Notes under the pieces: model-generated
What the model was told of the DNA's origin: nothing
What the model saw: the letters and a program-made list of their open reading frames with translations, nothing else
The model's database searches: none
Assembly: GCA_015179125.1 (NCBI GenBank)
Contig: WHVA01000236.1
Coordinates: 101,859 to 165,858, forward strand
Length of the DNA stretch: 64,000 nucleotides
From: Gautieria morchelliformis
Lineage: Eukaryota; Basidiomycota; Agaricomycetes; Gomphales; Gomphaceae
Reading direction: 5' to 3'
Shown here: piece by piece, positions 1 through 11,247 of the stretch
Numbering within the stretch: the stretch's first letter is position 1
Layout of the letters: each line of letters begins with the position of its first letter
Translations under genes and position numbers: made by a program

Positions 1-1993
1 TCATATATGCTGTATCACATGACAATTTCGATTATCCTCCCTGGAGGTGAGAACATTAGGGCAACAACCAGAGGGGGAGCACCTTACAGTCAGGTCGAGG
101 AGATCGAGACCGATTGAGCCACACTGGATGTCCAGATCGAAGGAGCCGAGATCGAACCCAACCTACCTGTTCCCTCGAATACTGACAACCTCACCGATGC
201 ACCTCGCCGATCATCACGCGCCCCCAAGCCATCTGCCGCCTGTGCGGCCATGCGTAACCTCCCATACACTAGCCATACTGAGCGCACCATCACTGAGATT
301 ACCTCTGCCAGCACTGCCGCTCGCCTTGCCCGTTCTGCCAAAAGAAGCACCGACTTTGAAGCCCACTTCATCGAAGACATGGCTCTAGCAGGTATCGTTC
401 ATGAGGAGGAAGACCCCACGTCCTTTACCAAAGCCCTCAAGGGCCCAAACGGCCCAATCTGGCAACAGGGGATGGACTCTGAGCTGCAATCCATGAAAAA
501 GCACCATGTCTGGGACCTCATACCTCGCAGCTCAGTCCCTATCGGAAAATGGGTTATAAAGAGCAAAACCGTCTGCCATATCAAGCACGGCGAATCTGGC
601 AGGATGGCCAAGCTTAAAGTTCATATTGTCACAAAGGGTTTCACTCAAATCGCTGGTCAGGACTACCACAATACCTTCTCGCCCGTCGCCCGCCTTTAAT
701 CGTTCCACATCATACTTTCCCTCGCCGCCACCCTCAACTGGGAGTTGCGACAACTCAATGTCAAAACCGCATACCTCCATTCTAACCTCGACACGGAGAT
801 CTACATGGAGCTGGCCAAAGGGAGTGTCATTGAGGGAATGGAGAATCATGTCTGTCGGTTATGGAAGGGTCTCTATGGACCAAAACAGTCAGGCCATCAG
901 TGGAATAAGACGCTGGACAAGGCGATGATCTCACAGGGCTTCACTCGCAACCTGGTCGACCACTGCGTATACAGCCGCTCCACTGACCTCGGAAAATCCA
1001 TCATCGTAATACACACCAATGACATGGCCGCTGCCGCCAGTAGTAATGCCGAGCTCGACGCAATCGTACACAATCTTCGTTCCGACATAGATATCACTGA
1101 CCTAGGCGACATCCGATGGATGCTCGGCATCGAGATCTCCCACAACCAGAATGCGAGAACCATATCCCTAAGCCAATCTGCGTATATTGAGCGCATCGTG
1201 AAACACTTCAACCTCAAGACGGTTTACCCCATATGGACTCCCCTCAATACCACCACCAAAGATCTTTCCCCAGACCAGTCACCTACATCCCCCGATGAGA
1301 TCGCCGCGATGTCCAGAGTACCATACTGCACCGCCATAGGATCCATGATGTACACATCCATGTGCACCCGTCCCGACATCACGCTCTCCGTCAATTGCCT
1401 CTCGCAGTTTGCCATGAATCCTGGGGAGCCACACTGGAACGCCATGAAGCACATCCTCATGTACCTGAACGCTACCCGCACCCACCGCCTCACTCTTGGC
1501 GGTGCCTTCCCACGCATCACCCTGACTGGCTCTGCCAACTCCGATTACGCCTCTGACACCGACAGCAGGAGATCCGTGTCAGGCTACGCGTTCTTCATCA
1601 GTGTCAGTGCTATTACTTGGAGCTCCAGAAAGCAAATGTCTGTGACGACGTCAAGTTGTGAAGCCGAGTACTCATCAGCCTGTCACACATCGAAAGAGGC
1701 GGTCTGGCTTCAGAACCTACTAGAGCTCCTGGGTCACAAGCAGGACACCCTCACTTGCATCCAGAGCGATAACATGGGCACTGTATCCATCATCAAAGAT
1801 CCCTCCTGCCATGCATGGTCGAAACATTTTGACATCCAGCATCACTATGTTCGTGAATGCGTCCACGAAGGAGTCGTCGATTTCTATCATGTACCTACCT
1901 CTAACAATGATCACCGACATCCTCACGAAGGCCTTACCTAGACCCGCTCACAACAAACTCATGAGACTCCTCAGCATCCACTCGAACCCCTGA
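1..1993 (+). pseudogene. Ty1/copia pol remnant: reverse transcriptase and RNase H
   Basis: This is the 3' half of a copia polyprotein, which copies the element's RNA into DNA. Codons from 118 to 699 give the linker (RRSSRAPKPSA) and the RT start (WVIKSK...KGFTQ...PVARL). A TAA at 697-699 breaks the frame, and the same frame resumes at once through 1941 with the RT core (LNVKTAYLHS, LWKGLYGPKQSG) and RNase H (DYASDTDSRRSVSGYAFF, SSCEAEYSSA). The C-terminal ILTKALPRPAHNKL lies in the next frame, ending at 1993, so a frameshift falls near 1910. The RT active site, normally YVDD, reads HTND near 1014-1025, so the enzyme would be dead. Another stop lies at 115-117. Gag, protease and integrase lie outside the window. 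The family call is sure; the element is defunct. Confidence 0.9.
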
Positions 1994-2072
1994 CCCTCCT
2001 CTCCACTTCCCTACTCCCTTCCCATCGCTCCTATTCCTTTCCTACTGTTCCTGTCTTTACATAGAGGGGGGG

Positions 2073-2417
2073 TGTTGGAACTATGATGTCATAAGGTACA
2101 CATGGACCCACATATGTGTCGGATGTGTCGGCTTATCAGCTTCTAACCCTGCCATTCCTCCTTTCCTCAGTCGTTCATGTCCATCTGAACGCCTGAGGTA
2201 AGAACGTTCTACTCCACATACCAGTTTACCTTACTTACTCTCTACTACCTGCAGCGTAGCTAATCAGAGTACAATAAATCAGTCATTCATGTCCATCTGA
2301 ATGCCTGAGCTAATCAGAGTGCACAGAAACGACAGCGTCGTACTTACCCTTTAACAGAATTGGTCGACAAGTTCAGCAGACTACTCAATTTTGTCCGTTC
2401 CCTATATCCCTGTAACA
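2073..2417 (+). repeat. 3' LTR of the first copia element
   Basis: The repeat starts TGTTGGAAC directly after a purine-rich tract (AGAGGGGGGG, 2063-2072) and ends ...CTGTAACA, which are typical copia LTR borders. It is 345 bp long. A segment of about 30 bp (TCATGTCCATCTGAAC/TGCCTGAG) occurs twice, at about 2169-2198 and 2281-2310, each with a GCTAATCAGAGT copy nearby. The partner LTR would lie left of the window, so the length and target duplication cannot be confirmed. Confidence 0.7.
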
Positions 2418-2483
2418 ATTCATGCTGTATCTTGCACACTTCTAGGCAAAAGACCATATGGAGTGTGTCTGTTCCCCTCCCTC

Positions 2484-3234
2484 TCATTCTTCAGCATGAC
2501 TGTAGAGACAGGGGATTAGGACAGACTCACTTTTTGTTGCACCTGGCATGTGCTTGTGTTTCCGGTCAAGAATGGCATCCAGAGCCACCTGGGCCGCCCC
2601 CACCTGTGCCTCCAGGTCAGTCGGGTCCTGGCTGGCCATGAGATAATTGTCAAGTATATGTGCAATTAAGTTGAACAGCAATGCTTGGTGATTATAAGAA
2701 AGCACTGCAAGTATACATGTGGCTTACATTGAAATGCGGCATATGCATGAATGGTAGGGTCGGTTGTGGTCATTGAGAACGGGACCAGTTGTTATACCAG
2801 ATATGTTAAATTTAGGACTACATACAAAGAGTCAGGAGTGGGGGAGGCAAACTCCATGCGTAGCTAAATGTGCCGGCTAATTACGGTGGGCCCATTGGCC
2901 CTGCAGGACCGATGGACTCAGCCGTTTGCGAGAGTGGACCATATGCAGCCTCGTAGGCCACAAGGAGTTGCTCAGCCCAGCCTTTTTCAAATAATCCTTG
3001 GGTATGCTGGTGCTCAAGGTCACTCAAGGCCTCGCTGAGGTGGAGGGCTTCCTGTTGCCGGGAATTGCGGAGGGCTGTGGCTATTTTGAGGAACACATTG
3101 CCGAGATCATCGGCTCCTTCCTTATGATCATCGCATCGCTTGGGGCTGCTGTAGTGAATCAGGGGTAGGGTCGCACCGGGGTGATGAGCCCCCATGAACA
3201 GCCAGCAACCTGTTTCAGCTGCGAGACTCTCACA
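2484..3234 (-). CDS. Hypothetical spliced gene fragment (weak)
   Basis: Two minus-strand open stretches look like exons of one gene. The 2881-3234 stretch starts right after a good acceptor (CTACTTGCAG) and encodes about 117 residues rich in Ala, Glu and His, with the stop at its left end. The 2484-2660 stretch reads MASQDPTDLEAQVGAAQVALD and runs into a donor (GTGAGTCTGT). The Phe/Leu-rich residues to the right of 3234 come from an A-rich intron read backwards and should not be taken as a membrane segment. I do not recognise the family. The two parts may also be unrelated. Confidence 0.25.
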
Positions 3235-3240
3235 CTGCAA

Positions 3241-4400
3241 GTAGTGAGATGAGTGTGTTGTGATATACGCAATTATATTATTTAAGTCATCCACATATAT
3301 AGAAACTAATAAAAGAAACAAGAAGAAGAAGAAGAATCTACCAAGGAATGGGAATGACACTCACGACAGACATAAACACACGCAGATGGCACATGACACT
3401 CACGATCAAATAGCTATCTTATCTATAGATCAGATAATATACAGGAACGAAGGCATCAGCCACATGTGGCCAATCAGAGACAGCATGTCTGTTGGCAGAT
3501 GGCATTGGCCATGACGTCGACAGGCGCCAGGCCACAGGCACCAAGGAGGTGCGGGCACCAAACGCCGCAGAGGAGTATAGACTGTGCAGGAGCATCGGAC
3601 ATTGCGGAATGACGACAGAACATCATTCCAAGCACGTATGCTCAATCAGCTGCCCCATAGAAGAGGCACAGAGACAGTGGCCCCATCACCAAGAGCAGCA
3701 TTCATGCTGCACAAGAGAAACTTAATTTCCATTTTCTATTGAGCTCCATGACACAACCAGCTGATTACTATCCTAATATTATGTAGACAGGAGCTTTTTA
3801 TAGTAGGTACAAGACCCCATTCCAAAGACTAACACCCCTGCCATTATCCACATCTTTTTCATGGCTTTATGACTACAAATAGTCACCCCTTCAGTTACAC
3901 ATAGTTTTTCGACCCATTTACCCATTATCTTGAACACTGGTAGTTACCACTATTATAGTATAAATAGCTACCACAAATGTACAAACAGATCATCCAGAAT
4001 TTACTGTTTCACCCCCTGAAGTCACTGTAGTTTTGTTTGATAGCTACAGAACTTAAATCTTGATAGTTTTCTCCAATTCTTCGTTGAGAGTCTATTATCA
4101 CTGTCTACTCTACACTATCTCAAAAGCGAAGCCTTTTGAGACAGCTGTCCTCTAGATCGAGACCATTTCCTCATCGACACGGTCACGTGACCATCATCCA
4201 TCAGTGCCAGACACGCCTCGCAGAGCTTAGTCAGCACATAGTGAAAGGGCAGATATAGCGGTCCCAGCCGCTAAGCAATAGGAATCTTTTATCAAGGCAT
4301 CTTAATCTGATATTTAATCATAAAAGAGTGTGTGGAGGGGAGGGGCAGGAACAGCAATTAAGCTGCCAGACATACACGGATTGCAAGGTCAAGGACGAGG
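3241..4400. other. Gene-poor stretch
   Basis: No supported coding frame was found. The DNA is AT-rich with many short homopolymers. A small perfect stem (TCTCAAAAG...CTTTTGAGA) lies at about 4119-4141. Nothing else was recognised. Confidence 0.4.
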
Positions 4401-4656
4401 CGGCTAAAACGTGCAGCACATGTGTTCGCATCGGTCTCTTGTTGCCTGATGGGGCGGTTGCGTCGGAGGGCTGGATCGAGTGTGGTTAGCAACAGGCCCA
4501 GGCCCAGGCTCACCCCAGGGAGAGTAACCCCACATGACACCCTCAACATGGCCGTACACCGGGTTTGTCCCTGTCACACATACCCGATGCATATGGGGTG
4601 AAGAAGAAGTGGGTGGTGAACTGGGAGAGAGGCTGCCAAAGGGGGCCTGTTCTGGG

Positions 4657-4896
4657 ACTGGACTCAGGTGGCGTTCCACGGGGCGCTGAGGCATGGACAG
4701 TGTGGAGGGGGCCAGTGGCCCTTCGATGGGTGATCTGGCCTCAATGGGCGGAAGGGAAGGGTTGACTGCCAGTGGGACTGGAGTCAAGTGAGGTTGCATG
4801 GGTCTCTGAGGTGTGGATGGTCTGGAGGGGGCCAGGGGCTCTTCGGTGTGCGGTTAGGTGTCAATGGCCAGAAGGGAAGGGTTGACCACCAGGTGC
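4657..4896. repeat. 120-bp direct tandem repeat, two copies
   Basis: Copies start at about 4657 and 4777. Landmarks recur exactly 120 bp apart: GGAGGGGGCC at 4704 and 4824, and GAAGGGAAGG at 4751 and 4871. The period equals 40 codons. On the minus strand both copies read in the same frame (a Pro-rich 131-codon frame, 4404-4799), but the right copy holds a TAA. It may be the remnant of a repeat-containing gene; no family was recognised. Confidence 0.7.
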
Positions 4897-6036
4897 AGCG
4901 ATGCAACACCCTGAGAGCACTGTGGGCAGACGGCCGACGTCACGTCGTCATATCGCTTGGTCGGTGTGCATGTGAGACGCAGGTTGTATGGCCATGGACT
5001 TACAGGGGTAGCATGTTGGTCGTCTGGAGCCCAATCCGTTGTCTGTGGGGTAGCAGGTGCACCTTCACCAAGTCAGGTCGGCTCCTCGCATAGCCCAAGA
5101 CCCTGGTAGCCATCGCAGTCTCAGACATGGGAAGGTGGTGAGAGGGAGGCGAACTCACCATGAGGTAGTTGCGACCCTTCTTTGTGTGAGGGCACTGTGC
5201 ACGCATGGGCCATCCATCACAGAGGCGACAGCGGAGACCCATATGAAGAAAGTCCATGGGCCCAGTCCTTGACGGTGGGAGGATGAGTGCGTGGTGACCC
5301 ACGGGTCCCTGCTGGCATGGAACCTTAAGAAGTCTGGCAAGGGAGAAGGTAAGAGGACTCAGGATGCGCGATTGTGATGGGCGGGCAAACCAAGGACGTT
5401 CGCCGAACCTTTGCAATGATGCGGTCAGGATGACCACACCTCCTTGCGACCCTTACGGCCACTGCATGTTCTAAGTAGTGATCACCAGCCCGGCCGCCAG
5501 GCAGCACAGATAGAACTGACAGCAAACAGCTGCCGGGCTAGTCAAGTCCATTAGGGTCAATATGCCTGAAGGCGTGCGAGTCTCGGAGTTACCAGCGACC
5601 CATGCCACGCACCTCAAGGCCTCGTAAGCCCTGTGAGTGGGATTCCTGTGGTGAGATGTGCACTAACTTCATTACATAGCACGGGAAGAGACCACCCGTG
5701 TTATCAGGTGATATAGGCCAAACAACGTCTCGCCTGGATGCCTCTCACTCCAGCCGACCAGTGTGCGTAAATCGGATGCTCAACAGCTAGTTATGATGCC
5801 CCGACCATGTGAACATTGCGACATAATCTGCGGGCATTGTACAGGACCCTAAGTCATCTTGCTGATCATCATGCGTGCTCGCCTGATGATCTGCAAGATG
5901 ACTTAGGGTTTCTGAAATGTCACTCCTGACATGAAGTTCGCCTTGCTGCCCGCCTCGAAGAACGAAGAGGGTTTCAGGGCTTTGTTTCTGTTAAGGTGTG
6001 TGCTGCATTCTTACCCCGGTTTGATGATATATTGAT
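4897..6036. other. Intergenic DNA with a strong hairpin
   Basis: No convincing gene was found; the open frames here overlap on both strands and show no known motif. The one clear structure is an inverted repeat at 5847-5909, with arms of about 25 bp beginning CCCTAA and ending TTAGGG around a loop of about 12 nt. Confidence 0.4.
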
Positions 6037-6524
6037 TGTTAGCAACTAGGGGCTATGGCAGGGAAGGTTCGGTAGAGTTCTTAGAAAGCTAGAATCAAAT
6101 ATACTCTCTCAGTGAATTTATTGTCACTGATGTATTAATACAATATCTAGAATCAAATATACTACATGATTTTCAGTCAACATGCTATGTAAATATGAAA
6201 GATACTACTCGCCTCTCTCAGTGAATTTATTGTCACTGAGAGAGGAGTGTAATCCTGTCTCAGAAGGCATATACTTGCACCCGGCCCTTTAGCGCCCAAG
6301 GGCTCGCGCGTCGAAGTCATTTCAAACTCCGCTGGGTGCAGCCGCCTGTGAAAGTAGAAATAACAGAATGAAATGGAGAGATAGAGAGTGACTAGAAAAT
6401 TTCGAAAATAAGCAGAGAAATGGATGCTTGGTACAAGAACAGTATGAGAAAATATTGAAACACCACACAATAAATTGAATATATTATGCTTGATTTTGGT
6501 GCAGGAGCATAAATGCACCCAACA
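6037..6524 (-). repeat. 3' LTR of the complete copia element
   Basis: On the minus strand it begins TGTTGGGTGCATTTATG and ends CTAGTTGCTAACA. A perfect 13-bp stem (CCTCTCTCAGTGA at 6212-6224, its complement at 6233-6245) with an 8-nt loop sits inside it. The 113-codon open frame in this LTR recurs unchanged in the other LTR and reflects sequence identity, not a gene. Confidence 0.95.
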
Positions 6525-6540
6525 CGCCCCCTCAAGCTTA

Positions 6541-9016
6541 ATATATTCCGATTCTCTCGTTGAGGATTCTCACTCTAGGACTAGGAAGTCCTTTAGTGAG
6601 AAGATCGGCTAGCATGTGTTCCGTTGGTAGGTACACAAGCTTAATTTCTTCATCTTCGACTATATCTCGGATGAAATATAATCTAATGTCGAAATGCTTG
6701 GTCCTCGTGTGTTGTTGAGTGCCATAGACGATGGCAATGGTTCAGAAATAAAGTGGCGCATCCATAAGGCTTCTTTACTCGCATGAGTCAGGGCAACGAA
6801 TTCGGCTTCAGTTGATGATAGGGCTACTATGGATTGTTTTTGACAACTCCATGATACTGTCCCTCCATCAATCTGAAAAATATAAGCCGAGTATGAGTGC
6901 CTGTGCTCTTGAGAAGCCCAATCTGCATCTGAATACCCAATGAGGCCGTCTCGATTCTTCCCAAGTGTCAATTTGTAGTCCATCGTGCCTTTTAGATATT
7001 TAAAGACACGTTTGACTGCATGCCAATGTGTTGGACCTGGGTTTTCGAGGAATTGAGAAAGTAATGACACTGCGAACGCAATGTCCGGTCGAGTGGCTAC
7101 TGCTGCCCACATCAATGATCCTATCGCTTGTCTGTATGGAATTCTTGACATCTTCTGTTTGTCTTCATCTGTGGAAGGGCATTGGTCCCTGGATAATTTA
7201 ACGGCTGGGTCGAGAGGTGTAGAAAATGTTTTGGCATCATCCAGATTAAATTTCTTGATGATTTTTTGGATGTATGCGGCTTGTGATATTGCAATCGATT
7301 TGTTATTCCAATCTCTTTCGATTTTGAGGTTCAAAAGCCAATGAATCTCGCCTAGATCTTTCATACTGAAGATCTGGGCAAGATCATGCTTTACCCCATC
7401 GAGGATTGGTTGACTCTCAGCTGTGATAGTGAGGTCGTCTACCGCCGTTGCAATAATCGCATGCCCTCTCGGTCCACGTCTGCAAAATACAGCTCCATCC
7501 GAAGCTGATTTAGTGAATCCTAACTTGAGAAATTCACCACTCAGACATTTGTACCATTCCCTTCCAGACTGTTTGAGGCCGTAAAGTGCTTTCTTCAGCA
7601 GGAGGACATCATCTTTGTCTCCGGTCTCATATCCATACGGCTGTCTCATGTAAATAGGTTCTGGCAGTGTAGCATTCAAATACGCACTGTCCACATCCAT
7701 TTGGTGAATAGGCCAGTTGTTCCTGGCAGCAATGGCACATATAATCCGTAAGGAAGTCATCCGAGCAACAGGTGCATAGGTTTCATTGTAGTCGACTCCA
7801 AAACTTTGTGTAAAGCCTTGGGCGACCATCCTCGATCTAGGTGTGATGGGTTCACCTTCTGGATTGTGTTTCCAGAGGAATACCCATCTATTTCCGACAA
7901 TATTTGCCCTAGGAGGTGGTTTAACCACTTCCCATACACCTTTGTCGAGTAGCACCTTATACTCTTTATCCATCGATGCTTTCCACATAGGATCATTTAA
8001 GGCTTCATCTGCATTGCTAGGCTCGGTCTGATTCAAATCCGGCAGCACATTATCTTTGTTTTGATCGGAGGTCGAAAGTGTACTGATGGCAAGGTTATAA
8101 TCACTGATGCCGTCAGTGACAGAGGATAAATCTTGTTCAAATAATTTGTCTTGATGGTCCTCAATGTCCTCGTAAGCTAGTGTAGTGATATCTGCACCAG
8201 CATGTCTCTTAGTTTGAGATCTTGTTACGGGACCACTTGGGGCCGGCTGCGCCTGCTGCTGACGGATTCTCTCGCTTCTCCTTGTTGGAGCAGCTTCTTT
8301 AGGTCTGGCATCAACAGTCTGACTGGGTTGCAGCTCTTTCAGACGTTCCTCTGGTTCATCATCATCAATTTCCTCGATCTTTGCCTCTTCGCTGACTAAG
8401 CGGCTAGGCATAGGTGCTGGCGCCGAGATGGCCTGTACCATTTTTCTGGACGTAGGTAGCTGTGACTCTTCAATAGAAATGATTGGAGCTTTGCCCCCCT
8501 TCATCTCTGAGTCAAATATAATATTCCGCTCGACAGAAACCTTCTGAGAGTCAGGCCAGTAGATGCAGTGACCATGGCTCTGTCCAGAGATTCCTATCCA
8601 CCGAGCTCTTTTGGCACGGGCTGCTAGTTTGTTTCCCTCTTTGACTTTAACGTAGACTTCAATTCCCCACACGTGTATGTCTTTCAGGTTCGGTTTCTCG
8701 TGATGGATCATTTCAAAAGGGGTTTTCTCTGGCAAAGCTCTTGTGTGTGTCCGATTCCTAAGATAGTTGGCATGCAAATTGCATGCCCCCATAGAGTCTT
8801 AGGAAGACTTGATTCCAATAGCATGGCACGAGCTCTTTCAACTAGAGTTCGGTTTAAACGTTCAGCAACACCATTTGACTCTGGGGTGTTGTGCACGGTT
8901 AACCGATGCTTCGTGCCTTGCTTGGCCAAATGCTGTTCAAATTCTGAGCTTGTGTATTCGCCCCCTCTGTCGGAAACAAGTGCTTTGATGTGCATATTCC
9001 TCTGTCGAAGCATCAA
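6541..9016 (-). pseudogene. copia pol: integrase C-part, reverse transcriptase, RNase H (frameshifted)
   Basis: This follows the gag-protease-integrase frame after a one-base loss in an A-run near 9045. The 8708-9016 frame carries the second half of the integrase core (VSDRGGEYTS, NTPESNGVAERLNRTL, giving catalytic D and E). A second one-base loss near 8780 moves the frame to 6660-8792. There follow a linker, RT (NRWVFLWKHN, VAQGFTQ, MDVDSAYLNA, KKALYGLKQSG) with active site AVDD, and RNase H (GYSDADWAS, LSSTEAEFVAL). Near 6720-6770 a small deletion removes the SDN segment and shifts the frame. The terminal part (TKHFDIRLYF, LADLLTKGLP) lies in another frame down to about 6541. RT motifs are otherwise intact. 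Confidence 0.9.
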
Positions 9017-10734
9017 GGCCTCGTAGAGTTTGTATTTGAAAATGCTTCCGATTTGTTTGCCATCAAATAGATAACCGATTCTCTTGAGTAGTCGTCAATG
9101 AAAGACACATAATAGGATTTCTTGTCAATTGTGGAGTGTCTCGCTGGTCCCCAGACATCAGAATAAATTCTGTCACCGAATTTTGATGATCGGCTTCTGG
9201 GTTCCTGAGGAAGTGATTTGCGTGCAATCTTCGCCTGAATGCATGCATCGCAAACAACCTTGTCACCTTTTGAGCTCAATTCAATGCCTAATATCATGCC
9301 ACGGTTGAGCAAGTGCTGTAGGGACTTTTGTGAAATGTGCCCCATTTTTTGATGTATTTCCATGGCTGATGCGCATACATGCGCTTCGGCACTTGTGTGT
9401 TGTAAATCAAATCGATATAAGCCATTCAGCTTCGGTGCTTGCATCAATATCCTGCCTTTACGATTGGATATTGTGCATTTCTGATCAGCTATTTGTGTGT
9501 TATAGCCTGCATCATCGCACCGGCCGATCGAGATGAGGGTAACAGCCATTTTTGGCGCGTAGAACGTATCCTTCAATGTAATGTTCACAGTCTTATCTCC
9601 AACCTTGTTAGATAGCACGAGTGAGCCTGAACCGAAGGCATCAAAAGTGCCTTTGTTGGCTGCACGAATTGTGCGCGGCTGTGAGAATGGACTGTAATCC
9701 CTCAATAAATTCTTGTGAGGGGTCATATGTGCGGTCGTTCCAGTGTCGAGAATAACAACAGTGTCCAGAGATAAACTACTCAAATTAGAGCAGTCGAAGT
9801 TGGCGAAAGCGGCTGGACTGCCACTCTCATCCTCCTCAGAGGACACTTCTTCGGCAACATTCGCCTTGGCTTTGCCCTTCTTCTTTTTGGCTTTCGCTTT
9901 CTTCTTCTGACGTGGCCCCTGGCCTTCTTTACCACCTCCTTTAGCCCAGCAACTCTCTATAGCATGTCCAGGCTTGTGGCAATTAGTGCATGTAGACACC
10001 TTCGGGTCTTTCCGGCCCTTCTGCCCTTTCGTAGATGAACCAATAAATGCCTGCTCTTCTTGTGAAATATTGAGAGTCTTTCTCCTGTCGTATTGAGCCT
10101 TTAGTACTCTGATAATATCATCAGGCACTAAGGGCATTCCACATTCTTCGAGCGACGTGGTAAGGGCATTCATAACTGCCTCATAGGAAGGTGGAAGTGA
10201 TGCAAGGATAATGTCGGTGAACTCTCCTTCAGAAATTCTGGCTCCCATCTCATTGAGACGATCATAGAGGTCTTGGGCCTTGTCCAAGTGATCTCTCAAG
10301 TCTCCATCCTCAGGACACCTCATACTGCGAAGCTGTCTCTGTAGGTTGGTGAGGACCATCTTGGGCTTTTTGGTCATCTCATTGACCAATGCATCCCAGA
10401 CTTCTTTTGCTGTATGTCTCTTCTGTAGCATCAGAGCTAGTGACTCTGACACTGAGACGATTATTTGGGTTTTGGCCTGTCCTTCTCTGGCAAGATATTT
10501 CTCCAGCTTCTCCTCAGCCTTCTCTATCTGAGTTTCCTCAGCTTCTGTGAGAATATGGCCTGGGGGCATGACTGGAGGATCAGGAGGTCGAATGGCTCTC
10601 CCTTCTATATGCCTGAGTAGATTTTTGGACTCAAAATAACTTGTGAGAGTAGCTCGCCACAGAGGCCAATTACTTCCATCTGTTGCAAGCTTCTCCACAC
10701 CCAAAAGCTTCTGCGAAGTGTCTGCGGGGCCCAT
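9013..10734 (-). CDS. copia gag, protease and integrase N-part
   Basis: Gag packages the element RNA, the protease cuts the polyprotein and integrase inserts the DNA. I chose the ATG at 10734 (MGPADTSQKLLG), seven bases inside the 5' LTR border; the frame continues into the LTR without an ATG. The order is: gag of the UBN2 type (about residues 1-230); zinc knuckle CTNCHKPGHAIESC (CX2CX4HX4C); basic KKKAKAKKKKGKAK linker; aspartic protease DTGTTAHM; integrase zinc site (H..H, CDACIQAK); and the first catalytic Asp in YSDVWGP. It ends prematurely at 9013 through the frameshift near 9045. The CCCC knuckle spacing is normal. Confidence 0.9.
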   Translation of the reverse strand: MGPADTSQKLLGVEKLATDGSNWPLWRATLTSYFESKNLLRHIEGRAIRPPDPPVMPPGHILTEAEETQIEKAEEKLEKYLAREGQAKTQIIVSVSESLALMLQKRHTAKEVWDALVNEMTKKPKMVLTNLQRQLRSMRCPEDGDLRDHLDKAQDLYDRLNEMGARISEGEFTDIILASLPPSYEAVMNALTTSLEECGMPLVPDDIIRVLKAQYDRRKTLNISQEEQAFIGSSTKGQKGRKDPKVSTCTNCHKPGHAIESCWAKGGGKEGQGPRQKKKAKAKKKKGKAKANVAEEVSSEEDESGSPAAFANFDCSNLSSLSLDTVVILDTGTTAHMTPHKNLLRDYSPFSQPRTIRAANKGTFDAFGSGSLVLSNKVGDKTVNITLKDTFYAPKMAVTLISIGRCDDAGYNTQIADQKCTISNRKGRILMQAPKLNGLYRFDLQHTSAEAHVCASAMEIHQKMGHISQKSLQHLLNRGMILGIELSSKGDKVVCDACIQAKIARKSLPQEPRSRSSKFGDRIYSDVWGPARHSTIDKKSYYVSFIDDYSRESVIYLMANKSEAFSNTNSTRP

Positions 10735-10740
10735 AACCCT

Positions 10741-11228
10741 TGTTAGCAACTAGGGGCTATGGCAGGGAAGGTTCGGTAGAGTTCTTAGAAAGCTAGAATC
10801 AAATATACTCTCTCAGTGAATTTATTGTCACTGATGTATTAATACAATACCTAGAATCAAATATACTACATGATTTTCAGTCAACATGCTATGTAAATAT
10901 GAAAGATACTACTCGCCTCTCTCAGTGAATTTATTGTCACTGAGAGAGGAGTGTAATCCTGTCTCAGAAGGCATATACTTGCACCCGGCCCTTTAGCGCC
11001 CAAGGGCTCGCGCGTCGAAGTCATTTCAAACTCCGCTGGGTGCAGCCGCCTGTGAAAGTAGAAATAACAGAATGAAATGGAGAGATAGAGAGTGACTAGA
11101 AAATTTCGAAAATAAGCAGAGAAATGGATGCTTGGTACAAGAACAGTATGAGAAAATATTGAAACACCACACAATAAATTGAATATATTATGCTTGATTT
11201 TGGTGCAGGAGCATAAATGCACCCAACA
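10741..11228 (-). repeat. 5' LTR of the complete copia element
   Basis: Offset exactly 4,704 bp from the 3' LTR with one difference noted (10850). The conserved hairpin lies at 10916-10949. The primer-binding site must lie in the few bases between this LTR and the gag ATG (GGGTTATGGGCCCC on the minus strand), so the start codon overlaps it. Confidence 0.95.
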
Positions 11229-11247
11229 TTGATAATTACTGTATGCG

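Larger units (their letters stand above)
6037..11228 (-). mobile_element. Complete Ty1/copia retrotransposon
   Basis: Two 488-bp direct repeats (6037-6524 and 10741-11228) bound a minus-strand gag-pol. The 5-bp target duplication TTGAT flanks both ends (6032-6036 and 11229-11233). A polypurine tract (GAGGGGGCG on the minus strand) abuts the 3' LTR at 6525-6533. The LTRs differ at one site seen (6146 T, 10850 C), so insertion was very recent. Despite this, pol carries two single-base frameshifts and a small deletion, so this copy needs proteins supplied in trans or holds assembly errors. Two diverged solo LTRs of the same family lie at 16985 and 43106. Confidence 0.95.

Noticed and set aside
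2881-3360. N-terminal hydrophobic segment FFFFFLFLLLVSIYV as a signal peptide
   Set aside because: It lies upstream of a good splice acceptor and comes from an A-rich intron read in reverse. The same applies to the Phe-rich run near 43720.
6177-6518. 113-codon gene repeated at 6177 and 10881
   Set aside because: Both lie in identical LTRs; identity is due to recent retrotransposition.
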